The notes beneath the pieces are model-generated. The model was not told the DNA's origin and did no database searches. It saw only the letters and a program-made list of their open reading frames with translations. Shown here piece after piece: positions 16,622-25,515 of a DNA stretch of 64,000 nucleotides. Both the position numbers and the translations under genes were made by a program. The stretch comes from Carboxylicivirga sediminis (GTDB taxonomy: Bacteria > Bacteroidota > Bacteroidia > Bacteroidales > Marinilabiliaceae), in assembly GCF_018156225.1 (NCBI RefSeq), contig NZ_JAGTAR010000019.1, positions 50,859 to 114,858 of the forward strand, read 5' to 3'. Numbering within the stretch: the stretch's first letter is position 1; each line of letters begins with the position of its first letter.

Positions 16622-18217
16622 ATGAGTGTTTCGCAAAAAAATGGATTATTCAGCACCCTCAAACAAGACGTTCCTGCTTCTATTGTAGTGTTTTTAGTGG
16701 CAGTCCCACTTTGCCTTGGGATTGCCTTGGCATCAGGTGCACCCCTCTTTTCAGGAATCATTGCCGGTATTGTTGGTGGAATTGTTGTTGGAGCATTAAG
16801 TGGCTCACAACTTGGCGTTAGCGGCCCAGCTGCAGGCTTAGCCGTTATTGTATTATCAGCCATAAACGAATTAGGCTCTTTTGAAATCTTTCTGGCAGCA
16901 GTTGTTATCAGTGGAGTGATACAACTTATCCTGGGATATGCCAAGGCCGGTATCATCGGCTATTACTTCCCATCATCCGTTATTAAAGGAATGCTTTCGG
17001 GCATTGGAATCATCATTATCTTAAAGCAAATACCACATGGGTTTGGGTATGACAAAGATTATGAGGGTAGCTTAAAATTTGTCCAAAGTGATGGTCACAA
17101 TACCTTATCGGAGATTTACCACATGTTTGAGGCCATCAGCCCAGGTGCGGCCATTATCACAGCACTTTCCATGGTTGTGCTAATTCTATGGGAACGACCT
17201 TTTATGAAACAAATTAAGCTTTTCCAGATTGTTCAGGGGCCATTAGTAGTGGTTACCATGGGTATACTTCTGAATATGCTGTTTAAAACCATTCCTTCAC
17301 TAGCTCTCAATACTGATCAGGTAGTGGCAGTGCCAGTTGCCAGCTCCATTGCCGGCTTCTTCGGACAATTTACCACACCAGATTTCAGCCAGATATTATC
17401 GCCTGCCGTATGGACCATTGGGGCAACTATTGCCATAGTAGCCAGCCTTGAAACTCTACTGTGCCTCGAGGCTACTGATAAGCTGGATCCTCAGAAACGC
17501 GTTACCCCAACAAATCGCGAGCTAAAAGCTCAGGGTATCGGTAACATTATTTCTGGCTTCATTGGCGGATTGCCTATCACACAGGTAATTGTGCGCAGTT
17601 CGACCAACATCCAATCCGGTGGCCAAACAAAGATGTCGGCCATTTTACATGGTGTTATCATGCTTATATGTGCCATGGCAATTCCTAATGTATTAAACCT
17701 GATACCACTGGCGAGCTTGGCAGCTATCCTTTTTATTGTTGGATACAAATTGGCTAAGCCTGCCTTATTTAAGCAGATGTATGCACTTGGCAAAGAGCAC
17801 TTCATCCCCTTTATGGTTACAATCGCGGGTATCATTTTTACTGATTTGTTGGTGGGCATTGTACTCGGATTAGTGGTTGCCGTTATGTACATCCTGTACA
17901 ATAACTATAAAAAGCCATTCTTATTTGAATCAGATAAACACCTCAATGACAATTATCTTCACCTTGAACTGGCCGAAGATGTGACCTTCATTAACAAGGC
18001 CAGCATTCTGAAAACATTAGGGCAAGTACCTGATGGCTCTAAGATTATGATTGACGCATCAAGGTCCATTAACATTTGCCAGGATGTCATAGAAATAATA
18101 GATGAATTTAAGACCAGTGCCCAATACCGCAACATTGAAGTAGTTATCAAAGAACGAGAAAAGAAGGGCGTTGAAAACCAACGCAGAGCAGTAGAGTTCG
18201 CTTTAAAGGAAATATAA
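16622..18217 (+). CDS. SulP-family anion (probably bicarbonate) transporter
   Basis: A 531-residue SulP permease with about 12-14 hydrophobic segments, starting with DVPASIVVFLVAVPLCLGIA, the conserved first helices, and the GSQLGVSGPAAGLAVIV stretch. The cytoplasmic C-terminus from about residue 440 resembles a STAS domain (KIMIDASRSINICQDVIEIIDEF). SulP proteins move sulfate, bicarbonate or dicarboxylates. Here a beta-carbonic anhydrase gene follows 29 bases on, so bicarbonate or inorganic-carbon uptake is the favoured inference. The family includes natural SulP-CA fusions, which supports this. Sulfate transport cannot be excluded. Confidence 0.88.
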   Translation: MSVSQKNGLFSTLKQDVPASIVVFLVAVPLCLGIALASGAPLFSGIIAGIVGGIVVGALSGSQLGVSGPAAGLAVIVLSAINELGSFEIFLAAVVISGVIQLILGYAKAGIIGYYFPSSVIKGMLSGIGIIIILKQIPHGFGYDKDYEGSLKFVQSDGHNTLSEIYHMFEAISPGAAIITALSMVVLILWERPFMKQIKLFQIVQGPLVVVTMGILLNMLFKTIPSLALNTDQVVAVPVASSIAGFFGQFTTPDFSQILSPAVWTIGATIAIVASLETLLCLEATDKLDPQKRVTPTNRELKAQGIGNIISGFIGGLPITQVIVRSSTNIQSGGQTKMSAILHGVIMLICAMAIPNVLNLIPLASLAAILFIVGYKLAKPALFKQMYALGKEHFIPFMVTIAGIIFTDLLVGIVLGLVVAVMYILYNNYKKPFLFESDKHLNDNYLHLELAEDVTFINKASILKTLGQVPDGSKIMIDASRSINICQDVIEIIDEFKTSAQYRNIEVVIKEREKKGVENQRRAVEFALKEI

Positions 18218-18246
18218 TAGTAGCAACAAGTTAAAATGACATTAAG

Positions 18247-18876
18247 ATGAGTACCGTAACACAAACAGCACAATCACAGGCTAGCATCACTCCCGACATG
18301 GCAGTTGAACTTTTAAAAGCCGGTAACAAACGTTTTGTTGAGAACAAAGGGCTTCAACGCGACTTGTTGCAACAAGTAAACCAAACAGCCAGTGGACAAT
18401 TTCCTTTTGCAGCGGTTGTAAGCTGTATAGATTCACGTATACCGACCGAGGTGGTATTTGACCAGGGTATTGGTGACATTTTTAATGCCCGTGTAGCTGG
18501 CAATATTGTCAATGAAGACATACTTGGAAGCCTTGAGTTTGCCTGTAAAATTTCAGGGTCAAAAGCCATTGTTGTTATGGGTCATACCTCATGCGGTGCT
18601 GTAAAAGGCGCCTGCGACAATGCTCAACTGGGTAACTTAACGCAAATGCTGGATAAAATTAAACCAGCCGTAGAGCTAACCCCAACAGCCGACGGAGAGG
18701 CGCGTGATTCAAACAATACAGCATTTGTAAATCAAGTGGCTGACAAGAATGTTGAGTTGACTATCGAAAACATTAAAAAGAACAGCGAAGTATTAAATGA
18801 AATGCATCAGCAAGGTGAAATTGCCCTTATCGGCGCCATGTATGATGTAAATACAGGAGAAATTACCTTTAGTTAG
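18247..18876 (+). CDS. Beta-class carbonic anhydrase
   Basis: A 209-residue zinc enzyme interconverting CO2 and bicarbonate. The metal ligands are visible as C60 with the D62/R64 dyad (SCIDSRIP), then H113 and C116 (GHTSCGAVKGA). FDQGIGDIFNARVAGN is the conserved active-site wall. There is no signal peptide, so it is cytosolic. It is the second gene of the SulP operon and would equilibrate imported bicarbonate for carboxylases or hold it inside as an ion. A hairpin at 18888-18931 and a terminator at 18952-18991 follow. Confidence 0.95.
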   Translation: MSTVTQTAQSQASITPDMAVELLKAGNKRFVENKGLQRDLLQQVNQTASGQFPFAAVVSCIDSRIPTEVVFDQGIGDIFNARVAGNIVNEDILGSLEFACKISGSKAIVVMGHTSCGAVKGACDNAQLGNLTQMLDKIKPAVELTPTADGEARDSNNTAFVNQVADKNVELTIENIKKNSEVLNEMHQQGEIALIGAMYDVNTGEITFS

Positions 18877-18887
18877 TTATGTTCCCC

Positions 18888-18991
18888 GGGTTGAATACGT
18901 CTGTTTCCTGAGTATAAAAAGTATTCAACCCTTTAATTTTACCTGAGTAATGGTGATTTGATTTCAGACGTGATTTCGAATCACCTTTTTT
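18888..18991 (+). terminator. Hairpin and terminator after the carbonic anhydrase gene
   Basis: An 11-bp perfect stem (GGGTTGAATAC at 18888-18898 with GTATTCAACCC at 18921-18931) is followed by a second stem (GGTGATT 18952-18958 with AATCACC 18979-18985) and TTTTTT at 18986-18991. The second is the likely terminator. It overlaps the stop codon of the convergent membrane-protein gene. Confidence 0.78.
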
Positions 18992-19391
18992 ATTCTTTAA
19001 AAAATAGACTTATTAACGCCTCTGCTATAATTAGACTACCAATCAACCATAATGTCTTCATGAAAAATATGCCACTGGCTGATTTAATTGCCGCATGATT
19101 GGGATAATGAGCATTATAGACAATCTGCACATTTTTAAAATCGTTAATATAGAAGTCCGACGCTTCAATTGAGTAATTGACATGATCAACTTCATAAGTA
19201 TAGATGTAGGTCGAATAACTACTTGTTCGTATTCCACCGCCTGTACCAACTGTATTTCTTTTGTTTGTTGAAAATTCACCATTGATTGTAATACCCCATG
19301 TCAGCAAATAAAACTGAGGAACTATAAAAACGAGGAGTAAAGTGATACGGGAAATTTTTGTGACTATCCTTTTAAATCGATCAGGTCTCAT
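18990..19391 (-). CDS. DUF3592-like small membrane protein
   Basis: 133 residues with one transmembrane helix near residues 13-33 and a second at the C-terminus (residues ~108-129). Between them is an extracytoplasmic domain with YTYEVDHVNYSIEASDF and VQIVYNAHYPNHAAI, the V-x-V-x-Y-x-x-x-x-P pattern of DUF3592 proteins. Function is unknown for the family. It stands alone, convergent on the carbonic anhydrase gene and divergent from the trp leader. Confidence 0.55.
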   Translation of the reverse strand: MRPDRFKRIVTKISRITLLLVFIVPQFYLLTWGITINGEFSTNKRNTVGTGGGIRTSSYSTYIYTYEVDHVNYSIEASDFYINDFKNVQIVYNAHYPNHAAIKSASGIFFMKTLWLIGSLIIAEALISLFFKE

Positions 19392-19475
19392 ATTAATAAC
19401 TTGATATTTATTAGTCGTTAGGATAGTAAATGTAATAGAATTTCAATGCTAATTTGATAAAAATGTAATTTGGTG

Positions 19476-19510
19476 TTTGGTTTTTAAAAATATTATTTCA
19501 AATATTTGTG
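19476..19510 (+). promoter_or_regulatory. Possible trp promoter
   Basis: TTTG at 19476-19479, 23 bases, then TATTTGTG at 19503-19510 (one mismatch to TAnnTTTG), 24 bases before the trp leader ATG. The spacing is at the upper limit, so this is tentative. Confidence 0.4.
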
Positions 19511-19534
19511 GCGTACAATTGCAAAAGCAAGACA

Positions 19535-19597
19535 ATGAATATGATTTTAACACATAAAGGCTGGTGGCATTACACTTATCTTTCAACCGAGAGTTAA
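19535..19597 (+). CDS. trpL: trp leader peptide (attenuator)
   Basis: A 20-residue ORF, ATG at 19535-19537 and TAA at 19595-19597, with the tandem Trp codons in M-N-M-I-L-T-H-K-G-W-W-H-Y-T-Y. It ends S-T-E-S. CCGAGAGTT at 19587-19595, overlapping the stop, is perfectly complementary (9 bp) to AACTCTCGG at 19643-19651 inside the terminator stem. This is the standard three-state attenuator: stalling at the Trp pair favours the antiterminator, and full translation favours the terminator. It precedes trpE by 88 bases. Confidence 0.93.
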   Translation: MNMILTHKGWWHYTYLSTES

Positions 19598-19629
19598 GGG
19601 CAACCGTCGTATATGTAAAAAATATGAAC

Positions 19630-19663
19630 AAAGGCTTATCGAAACTCTCGGTAAGCCTTTTTT
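19630..19663 (+). terminator. trp attenuator terminator
   Basis: AAAGGCTTATCGA at 19630-19642 pairs with TCGGTAAGCCTTT at 19648-19660 (13 bp, one G-U), loop AACTC, T-run to 19663. The loop and 3' arm bases 19643-19651 are the alternative partner of the leader segment at 19587-19595. Confidence 0.93.
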
Positions 19664-19685
19664 AATTCCGTAAATTGAACAAACC

Positions 19686-21101
19686 ATGGACACAATAACT
19701 ATTAAAACACTTGCAACCCCCATACCAGCCAATGTGGCCGATGTCACAACGCCAGTGAGTCTTTACCTGAAGCTACGTGACGCCTACCCCAACACCATTT
19801 TGCTGGAAAGTAGCGACTACCACGGTAATAGTAACTCCATGTCATTCATTTGCTTCAAGCCCTTGTATGAGTTCATTGCCGATAAAGGCTATGTCATGCA
19901 AGGCGAAGCACATAAGGAATTGCAACCTGTTGAAATTAATGCAGACAATAATGTTCCTCAACTGCTTGATAAATTTATCAAGAGCCTTGATGTTGACAAT
20001 GCCGATTGCCCTATCAAAATCAATGGACTGTTTGGCTACTCCACCTTCGATGCGGTGCAATATTTCGATTCGCTAAAATTTGAGGCTGAGCGAAAAGAGG
20101 AGCATTCCATTCCTGAATTACGCTACACATTCTACAAATACATTGTTGCGTTCAATCACTTCACCAACCAACTGTACCTAATTGAGAACCTGAGAGAAGA
20201 TGAAACTTCAGAGAGTCCTGAAATCATTGAGCAGTTTTACAATCGAACCATTCCCACTTTTCAGTTTACGCCATCAAATCAGGAACAGTCAAACCTAAGC
20301 GATAAAGAATACATGGCCATGGTGACTAAGGGTAAAGAACACTGCTTCAGAGGCGATGTTTTCCAGATTGTCCTGTCACGTCAGTTCAGACAGCAATTTG
20401 CGGGCGATGAGTTTAACGTCTATCGCGCCCTTCGTAACATCAACCCATCACCTTACCTGTTCTACTTCGATTATGGCGATTACAAAATATTCGGTTCTTC
20501 ACCTGAAGCTCAATTGGTGATAGATAACAACATGGCGACCATCAATCCCATTGCCGGTACCTTTAAACGTACAGGTGACGATGCCAAAGATCAGGAACTG
20601 GCCATACAGCTGAGTGAGGATGAAAAAGAGAATGCCGAACACGTAATGTTGGTGGATCTGGCCCGTAACGACCTGAGTCGCAACTGCGAAAAGGTAACCG
20701 TTAACACCTACAAGGAAGTGCAGTACTACTCACATGTACTTCACCTGGTTTCTGATGTAAGCGGACAATTAAAACAAGGTTCCATTGCGTCACGCGTGAT
20801 GGCTGATACATTTCCGGCCGGTACCTTATCAGGAGCTCCCAAATACAAAGCCATGCAGCTTATTGATTCCATTGAGAACCAGAACAGGGGCTACTATGGT
20901 GGTTGCATCGGCAATATAGGCATTGACGGCAGTTTCAACCAGGCCATTATGATTCGCTCCTTTCTGAGCAAAAACAATACACTGTTTTATCAGGCCGGAG
21001 CAGGCGTGGTAAGTGAATCGAAAGAAGAAAACGAACTACAGGAAGTGAATAATAAACTGGGTGCTTTAAAGAAAGCTATCCGTTTAGCCGAAGAATTTTA
21101 G
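19686..21101 (+). CDS. trpE: Anthranilate synthase component I
   Basis: Chorismate-using subunit that makes anthranilate with ammonia from TrpG. 471 residues. The N-terminal TILLESSDYHG contains the LLES motif that binds feedback tryptophan. The catalytic domain includes INPSPYLFYFDYGDY, GSSPEAQL, NPIAGTFKRTGDD and the DTFPAGTLSGAPKYKAM segment typical of TrpE/PabB. The LLES motif and operon position separate it from PabB. It is the first structural gene behind the trp attenuator, followed 67 bases later by trpG. Confidence 0.97.
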   Translation: MDTITIKTLATPIPANVADVTTPVSLYLKLRDAYPNTILLESSDYHGNSNSMSFICFKPLYEFIADKGYVMQGEAHKELQPVEINADNNVPQLLDKFIKSLDVDNADCPIKINGLFGYSTFDAVQYFDSLKFEAERKEEHSIPELRYTFYKYIVAFNHFTNQLYLIENLREDETSESPEIIEQFYNRTIPTFQFTPSNQEQSNLSDKEYMAMVTKGKEHCFRGDVFQIVLSRQFRQQFAGDEFNVYRALRNINPSPYLFYFDYGDYKIFGSSPEAQLVIDNNMATINPIAGTFKRTGDDAKDQELAIQLSEDEKENAEHVMLVDLARNDLSRNCEKVTVNTYKEVQYYSHVLHLVSDVSGQLKQGSIASRVMADTFPAGTLSGAPKYKAMQLIDSIENQNRGYYGGCIGNIGIDGSFNQAIMIRSFLSKNNTLFYQAGAGVVSESKEENELQEVNNKLGALKKAIRLAEEF

Positions 21102-21168
21102 ATAACGCGCTAAGTAACGATGAAAGAAAAAAATAAATAAGCTGCAAACAACTATAAGCTTTACAAAA

Positions 21169-21741
21169 ATGAAAATATTAGTCTTAGATAATTACGATTC
21201 ATTCACCTATAACCTGGTCCATTATGTGGAGGAGATTATAGATGATAAAGTTGACGTATTTCGTAACGATGAAATCACCCTGGCCGACGTGGCCAAATAT
21301 GATAAGATACTGCTCTCTCCCGGGCCAGGCATTCCTGACGAAGCAGGTATTCTGAAGGAGCTTATCAAAACATATGCTGCCAGCAAAAGCATCCTGGGCG
21401 TTTGTCTCGGCTGCCAGGCCATTGCAGAGGTATTTGGCGGCAGTATCCGTAACCTCAACAAAGTATACCATGGCGTAGCAACACCGGTTGAAGTCATTAA
21501 TAAAGATGAATACCTTTTCAACGGCCTGCCAGACAGCTTTAAAGCTGGACGCTATCACAGCTGGGTGGTGAATGAAGAGGATTTACCAGCCGAACTGCTT
21601 ATCACCTCAAAAGAAGCAGAAGGCCAGATAATGGGTCTGATGCACAAAGAGTATGATGTGCGTGGTGTACAATTTCACCCTGAATCGGTGCTGACTGAAC
21701 ACGGCAAGCAGATGATTAAAAACTGGATAGAGAAATTGTGA
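21169..21741 (+). CDS. trpG: Anthranilate synthase component II (glutamine amidotransferase)
   Basis: Class-I amidotransferase subunit that releases ammonia from glutamine for TrpE. 190 residues. LDNYDSFTYNLVHYVEE opens the protein, LLSPGPGIP is the oxyanion region, the nucleophile is C79 in LGVCLGCQAI, and the His-Glu pair lies in VQFHPESVLTEHG. The CLGCQ variant in place of CLGHQ is notable but leaves the triad intact. As in other organisms it could also serve PabB, but the operon position favours tryptophan. Confidence 0.96.
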   Translation: MKILVLDNYDSFTYNLVHYVEEIIDDKVDVFRNDEITLADVAKYDKILLSPGPGIPDEAGILKELIKTYAASKSILGVCLGCQAIAEVFGGSIRNLNKVYHGVATPVEVINKDEYLFNGLPDSFKAGRYHSWVVNEEDLPAELLITSKEAEGQIMGLMHKEYDVRGVQFHPESVLTEHGKQMIKNWIEKL

Positions 21742-21743
21742 TT

Positions 21744-21826
21744 TGTCAGAAGACCGAAGACGGAAGACCGGGGACTTAATATTAACCAAGCTGCCAATAG
21801 CTATTAGCTAACAGCGAGAAGCTTTT
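21744..21826. repeat. Short-word repeat arrays, trpG-trpD spacer
   Basis: Directly after the trpG stop, GAAGACCG-type words run from 21748 to 21770 (AGAAGACCGAAGACGGAAG). Then AGCT-type words follow at 21789-21826 (AATAGCTATTAGCTAACAGC). No ORF. The first half matches the minus-strand reading of the array after hisG. Confidence 0.65.
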
Positions 21827-21834
21827 TTTTCACC

Positions 21835-22830
21835 ATGAGTATTAAACAGACCATAAAAGAACTCATTAACCACAAAACACTGACACGGGCACAGGCCAAA
21901 AACGTGTTGGTGAATATCGCCAAAGAGCAGTATAACCAGTCAGAGGTAGTGGCCTTCTTAACCGTTTTTATGATGCGCCCTGTCACTGTTGAGGAGCTAT
22001 CGGGTTTTCGCGATGCGTTGCTGGAACTTTGCCTGAGGGTAGACTTATCGGACTACCGAACCATTGATATGTGCGGTACAGGCGGCGACGGTAAAAATAC
22101 CTTTAACATCTCCACATTGGCCTCGCTGGTGGTAGCCGGCACTGGCGCCAAAGTGGCCAAACATGGTAATTACAGCGTATCGTCGTCATGTGGTTCGTCC
22201 AACGTGATGGAATACCTGGGCTACCGCTTTACCAACGACGAAAACAAGTTGAAGGAACAGTTGGATAAGGCCAACATTTGTTTCTTGCATGCGCCGCTGT
22301 TTCATCCGGCCATGAAAGTGGTGGCACCCATCCGAAAAGAGCTGGGTTTAAAAACCTTCTTCAATATGCTGGGGCCAATGGTTAATCCATCATTCCCTGC
22401 TCATCAGCTGGTAGGAGTTTTCAGTCTGGAACTGGCACGCGTGTACCAATACATCTATCAGCAAACCAATATCAAATACAGCATTGTGCATGCACTAGAT
22501 GGCTATGATGAAGTGTCATTGACTGGTGATTTTAAAGCCATTACCAACACAGGCGAACTGGTGTATTCACCAACTGATTTTAGTATGAAACAGATTCAAC
22601 CGGAAGCCATATTTGGCGGTGAAACAGTACCAGAGGCAGCCAATATATTTAAAACCATATTGGAGGGCAAAGGCTCCGAGGCACAGAACAATGTGGTGAT
22701 TGCCAATGCCGCACTCGCCCTTAATTGCTACTCGCCCGACAAAGGCCTGGAACAAAACATCGAAGAGGCACGCCAATCATTGCTGGATGGCAAGGCCGCC
22801 AAGGTACTATCAACCCTTATTAGCATTTAA
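21835..22830 (+). CDS. trpD: Anthranilate phosphoribosyltransferase
   Basis: Transfers the phosphoribosyl group of PRPP to anthranilate. 331 residues, family length. The glycine-rich PRPP loop is MCGTGGDGKNTFNIST near residues 79-94, followed by KHGNYSVSSSCGSSNVMEYLG and the LGPMVNPSFPAHQLVGV motif that binds substrate. ATG at 21835 follows a repeat-filled spacer, and trpC starts 9 bases after its stop, consistent with translational coupling. Confidence 0.97.
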   Translation: MSIKQTIKELINHKTLTRAQAKNVLVNIAKEQYNQSEVVAFLTVFMMRPVTVEELSGFRDALLELCLRVDLSDYRTIDMCGTGGDGKNTFNISTLASLVVAGTGAKVAKHGNYSVSSSCGSSNVMEYLGYRFTNDENKLKEQLDKANICFLHAPLFHPAMKVVAPIRKELGLKTFFNMLGPMVNPSFPAHQLVGVFSLELARVYQYIYQQTNIKYSIVHALDGYDEVSLTGDFKAITNTGELVYSPTDFSMKQIQPEAIFGGETVPEAANIFKTILEGKGSEAQNNVVIANAALALNCYSPDKGLEQNIEEARQSLLDGKAAKVLSTLISI

Positions 22831-22839
22831 GAAACAGCC

Positions 22840-23637
22840 ATGAATATTCTCGATAAAATAGTAGCCCACAAGAAAATTGAGGTTCAACAAGCTGCAAAAA
22901 CCATTTCGCAGGAGCAGCTGATGGACCAACCACTCTTTAACGAAGCCGTTCCTTCATTAAAGGGCTCCATTGCAGATCCCGGCAAAACGGGTGTCATCAC
23001 TGAGTTTAAACGTCAGTCGCCTTCTAAAGGCATCATCAATGGCAATGCAACCGTTGAAGAGGTGGTAACAGGCTATGAAAAAGCCGGCTCCTCTGCCCTT
23101 TCGGTATTAACCGATCAGCAGTTTTTTGGCGGATGTAATCAGGACTTAACAACAGCCAGAGCTGTGACGTCCATTCCTATTCTGCGCAAGGATTTTATCA
23201 TTGATCCTTACCAGGTGTACGAAGCCAAAGCCATTGGTGCCAGTGCTATTTTACTCATCGCTGCCATTCTGGATGTCAACCAGGCGAAAGAGCTGGGCGC
23301 CCTGGCCAACTATCTGGGCATGGAGGTACTGATGGAGTTACACGCTCCCGAAGAAACTGATAAACTCAATCCGTTTGTGGATGTGGTGGGCATCAACAAC
23401 CGCAACCTCAAAACCTTTGTAGTGAATCTGGAGCAGTCCATTCAGCTGGCTAATACGCTTCCAGCAGACAAGCTGAAGATTTCAGAAAGTGGCATTCATT
23501 CGCCCGAAGACGTGTTCTTCCTGCGAGAGAACGGTTTCGATGGCTTCCTGATTGGTGAAAACTTTATGAAAACCAGCAACCCAGCCGAGGCTTTTGCCAG
23601 GTTTGCCAAAGCCATTGCCGTTAAAGCCAATGCCTAA
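22840..23637 (+). CDS. trpC: Indole-3-glycerol-phosphate synthase
   Basis: Closes the indole ring from carboxyphenylamino-deoxyribulose phosphate. 265 residues, TIM barrel. Signature elements in order are ITEFKRQSPSKGII (catalytic Glu/Lys), LRKDFIIDPYQVYEAKAIGA (general-acid Lys), MEVLMELH, GINNRNLKTF and ISESGI. It is a monofunctional enzyme, with TrpF encoded separately just downstream. Spacing to trpD is 9 bases and to trpF 29 bases. Confidence 0.97.
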   Translation: MNILDKIVAHKKIEVQQAAKTISQEQLMDQPLFNEAVPSLKGSIADPGKTGVITEFKRQSPSKGIINGNATVEEVVTGYEKAGSSALSVLTDQQFFGGCNQDLTTARAVTSIPILRKDFIIDPYQVYEAKAIGASAILLIAAILDVNQAKELGALANYLGMEVLMELHAPEETDKLNPFVDVVGINNRNLKTFVVNLEQSIQLANTLPADKLKISESGIHSPEDVFFLRENGFDGFLIGENFMKTSNPAEAFARFAKAIAVKANA

Positions 23638-23666
23638 TAGCACATTAACCAGTTAAGTAACAAAGG

Positions 23667-24311
23667 ATGAATCCGACACCCGAAATAAAAGTATGTGGCA
23701 TGCGCGATAGCTCCAATTTACAGGAGCTTATTGAGCTAAAGCCCGATTACATTGGCTTCATTTTTTACGAAAAGTCACCACGCTATGTACAAAAACCACC
23801 CCAGGTGCATATGGATGCATCCATTAAAAAGGTAGGCGTTTTTGTCAATGCCAGCGAACGCACCATTAACGAGAAACGCATCGCCTTTGGACTTGACATC
23901 ATTCAGCTACATGGCGATGAGTCACCTGAACTATGCTTCATCCTGAAGCAGTCGGGCGCACAGGTGATGAAAGCATTTCGTATAGATGAATCATTTGACT
24001 TTCAACAAACCAGGCGTTATCAAGACTATTGCGACTACTTTTTGTTCGACACACAGACCAAGGCTTTTGGTGGCAGTGGACAAAAGTTTAACTGGCAATT
24101 ATTGACCAACTACAACAATGCACGTCCGGTATTTTTAAGCGGCGGCATTGGCCCCGATGATGTGGCCGACATTCAGCAACTGGAAAACCTCAACCTGAAA
24201 GCCATAGACATCAATAGCAAATTTGAAATTAAACCAGCACTTAAAGATATTCCGCTCCTTTCAGAATTTTTTAATGCGATAAGACAAATAAAGCATGAGC
24301 AAGCAGAGTAA
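23667..24311 (+). CDS. trpF: Phosphoribosylanthranilate isomerase
   Basis: Amadori isomerase converting N-phosphoribosylanthranilate to its deoxyribulose form. 214 residues, TIM barrel. KVCGMRD supplies the catalytic Cys near residue 10, followed by [27 protein letters not shown] and a terminal [10 protein letters not shown] phosphate-binding segment. Its 3' end overlaps trpB by 17 bases in a different frame, an arrangement that couples their translation. The order trpC-F-B-A is normal for the phylum. Confidence 0.96.
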   Translation: MNPTPEIKVCGMRDSSNLQELIELKPDYIGFIFYEKSPRYVQKPPQVHMDASIKKVGVFVNASERTINEKRIAFGLDIIQLHGDESPELCFILKQSGAQVMKAFRIDESFDFQQTRRYQDYCDYFLFDTQTKAFGGSGQKFNWQLLTNYNNARPVFLSGGIGPDDVADIQQLENLNLKAIDINSKFEIKPALKDIPLLSEFFNAIRQIKHEQAE

Positions 24312-25488
24312 ATACCAGGCAGATGAAAAAGGCATGTATGGCCGCTTTGGAGGGGCCTACATACCAGAGATGCTCTACCCAAATATTGAGAACCTGAAGA
24401 AGGTTTACAAAGAAATCATTGATTCACCAGCTTTTCAGCAAGAGTACAAAGCCTTGCTGAAGGATTATGTGGGACGCCCTTCGCCACTTTATCTGGCCAA
24501 ACGACTATCGGACAAGTACCAAACCAATGTGTACCTCAAACGCGAGGATCTGAACCACACGGGTGCGCACAAGATTAATAACACGGTTGGACAGATTCTG
24601 ATTGCCAAGCACATGGGCAAACAACGCATCATTGCTGAAACAGGTGCCGGACAGCATGGTGTGGCCACTGCTACAGCCTGTGCGCTTATGGGTCTGCAAT
24701 GTGTGGTGTACATGGGTGAAGTGGATATTAAAAGACAAGCACCCAATGTGGCGCGCATGAAGATGCTGGGTGCCGAAGTGAAGGCAGCCACCTCTGGCAG
24801 TAAAACACTGAAAGATGCCACCAACGAGGCTTTGCGCGACTGGATATGCAACCCCGAGGACACCTTTTACCTTATTGGTTCGGTAGTAGGACCCCATCCT
24901 TATCCCGATATGGTGGCACGCCTGCAGGCGGTTATCAGTGAAGAGATAAAGCTCCAGATAAGTGAAAAAACAAGTAAGGACTATCCTGATTATGTGATTG
25001 CCTGTGTAGGTGGTGGTAGTAATGCCGCCGGCTCGTTTTACCATTTTCTGGACGACGAAAAAGTAAAACTGGTGGCAGTAGAAGCCTCGGGAATGGGCGT
25101 TGACTCAGGTGAAACAGCGGCCACCATCGCTCTGGGCGATATGGGCATTATCCATGGCAGTAAAACCTTCCTGATGCAGAGTGAAGATGGACAGATCACC
25201 GAACCCTACTCCATCTCAGCGGGATTGGATTACCCGGGCATTGGCCCTCAGCATGCCCATTTGTTTGATACGGGTCGCGCACAGTTTCTATCGGCCACCG
25301 ATAAAGAGGCCCTGGATGCCGCCCTGCAGTTAACACAACTCGAAGGGATTATTCCAGCCCTTGAATCGGCCCATGCATTAGCAGCGCTCAACAAGATGCA
25401 GTTTCAAAAGGACGAGGCCGTGGTGATTACCCTCTCAGGAAGAGGCGATAAAGACATGGCTACTTACATGGAACGCTTTGGTTTTTAG
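24295..25488 (+). CDS. trpB: Tryptophan synthase beta subunit
   Basis: PLP enzyme joining indole and serine to give tryptophan; works as an alpha2-beta2 complex with TrpA. 397 residues, family length. The PLP lysine lies in [18 protein letters not shown] near residues 82-99. [15 protein letters not shown], the phosphate-binding VGGGSNAAG and C-terminal [11 protein letters not shown] are all present. The first 17 bases overlap the end of trpF. This is the TrpB1 type paired with TrpA, not the stand-alone TrpB2. Confidence 0.98.
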   Translation: MSKQSKYQADEKGMYGRFGGAYIPEMLYPNIENLKKVYKEIIDSPAFQQEYKALLKDYVGRPSPLYLAKRLSDKYQTNVYLKREDLNHTGAHKINNTVGQILIAKHMGKQRIIAETGAGQHGVATATACALMGLQCVVYMGEVDIKRQAPNVARMKMLGAEVKAATSGSKTLKDATNEALRDWICNPEDTFYLIGSVVGPHPYPDMVARLQAVISEEIKLQISEKTSKDYPDYVIACVGGGSNAAGSFYHFLDDEKVKLVAVEASGMGVDSGETAATIALGDMGIIHGSKTFLMQSEDGQITEPYSISAGLDYPGIGPQHAHLFDTGRAQFLSATDKEALDAALQLTQLEGIIPALESAHALAALNKMQFQKDEAVVITLSGRGDKDMATYMERFGF

Positions 25489-25515
25489 TTTAACACGCCA
25501 AACTAGTTGATTATT

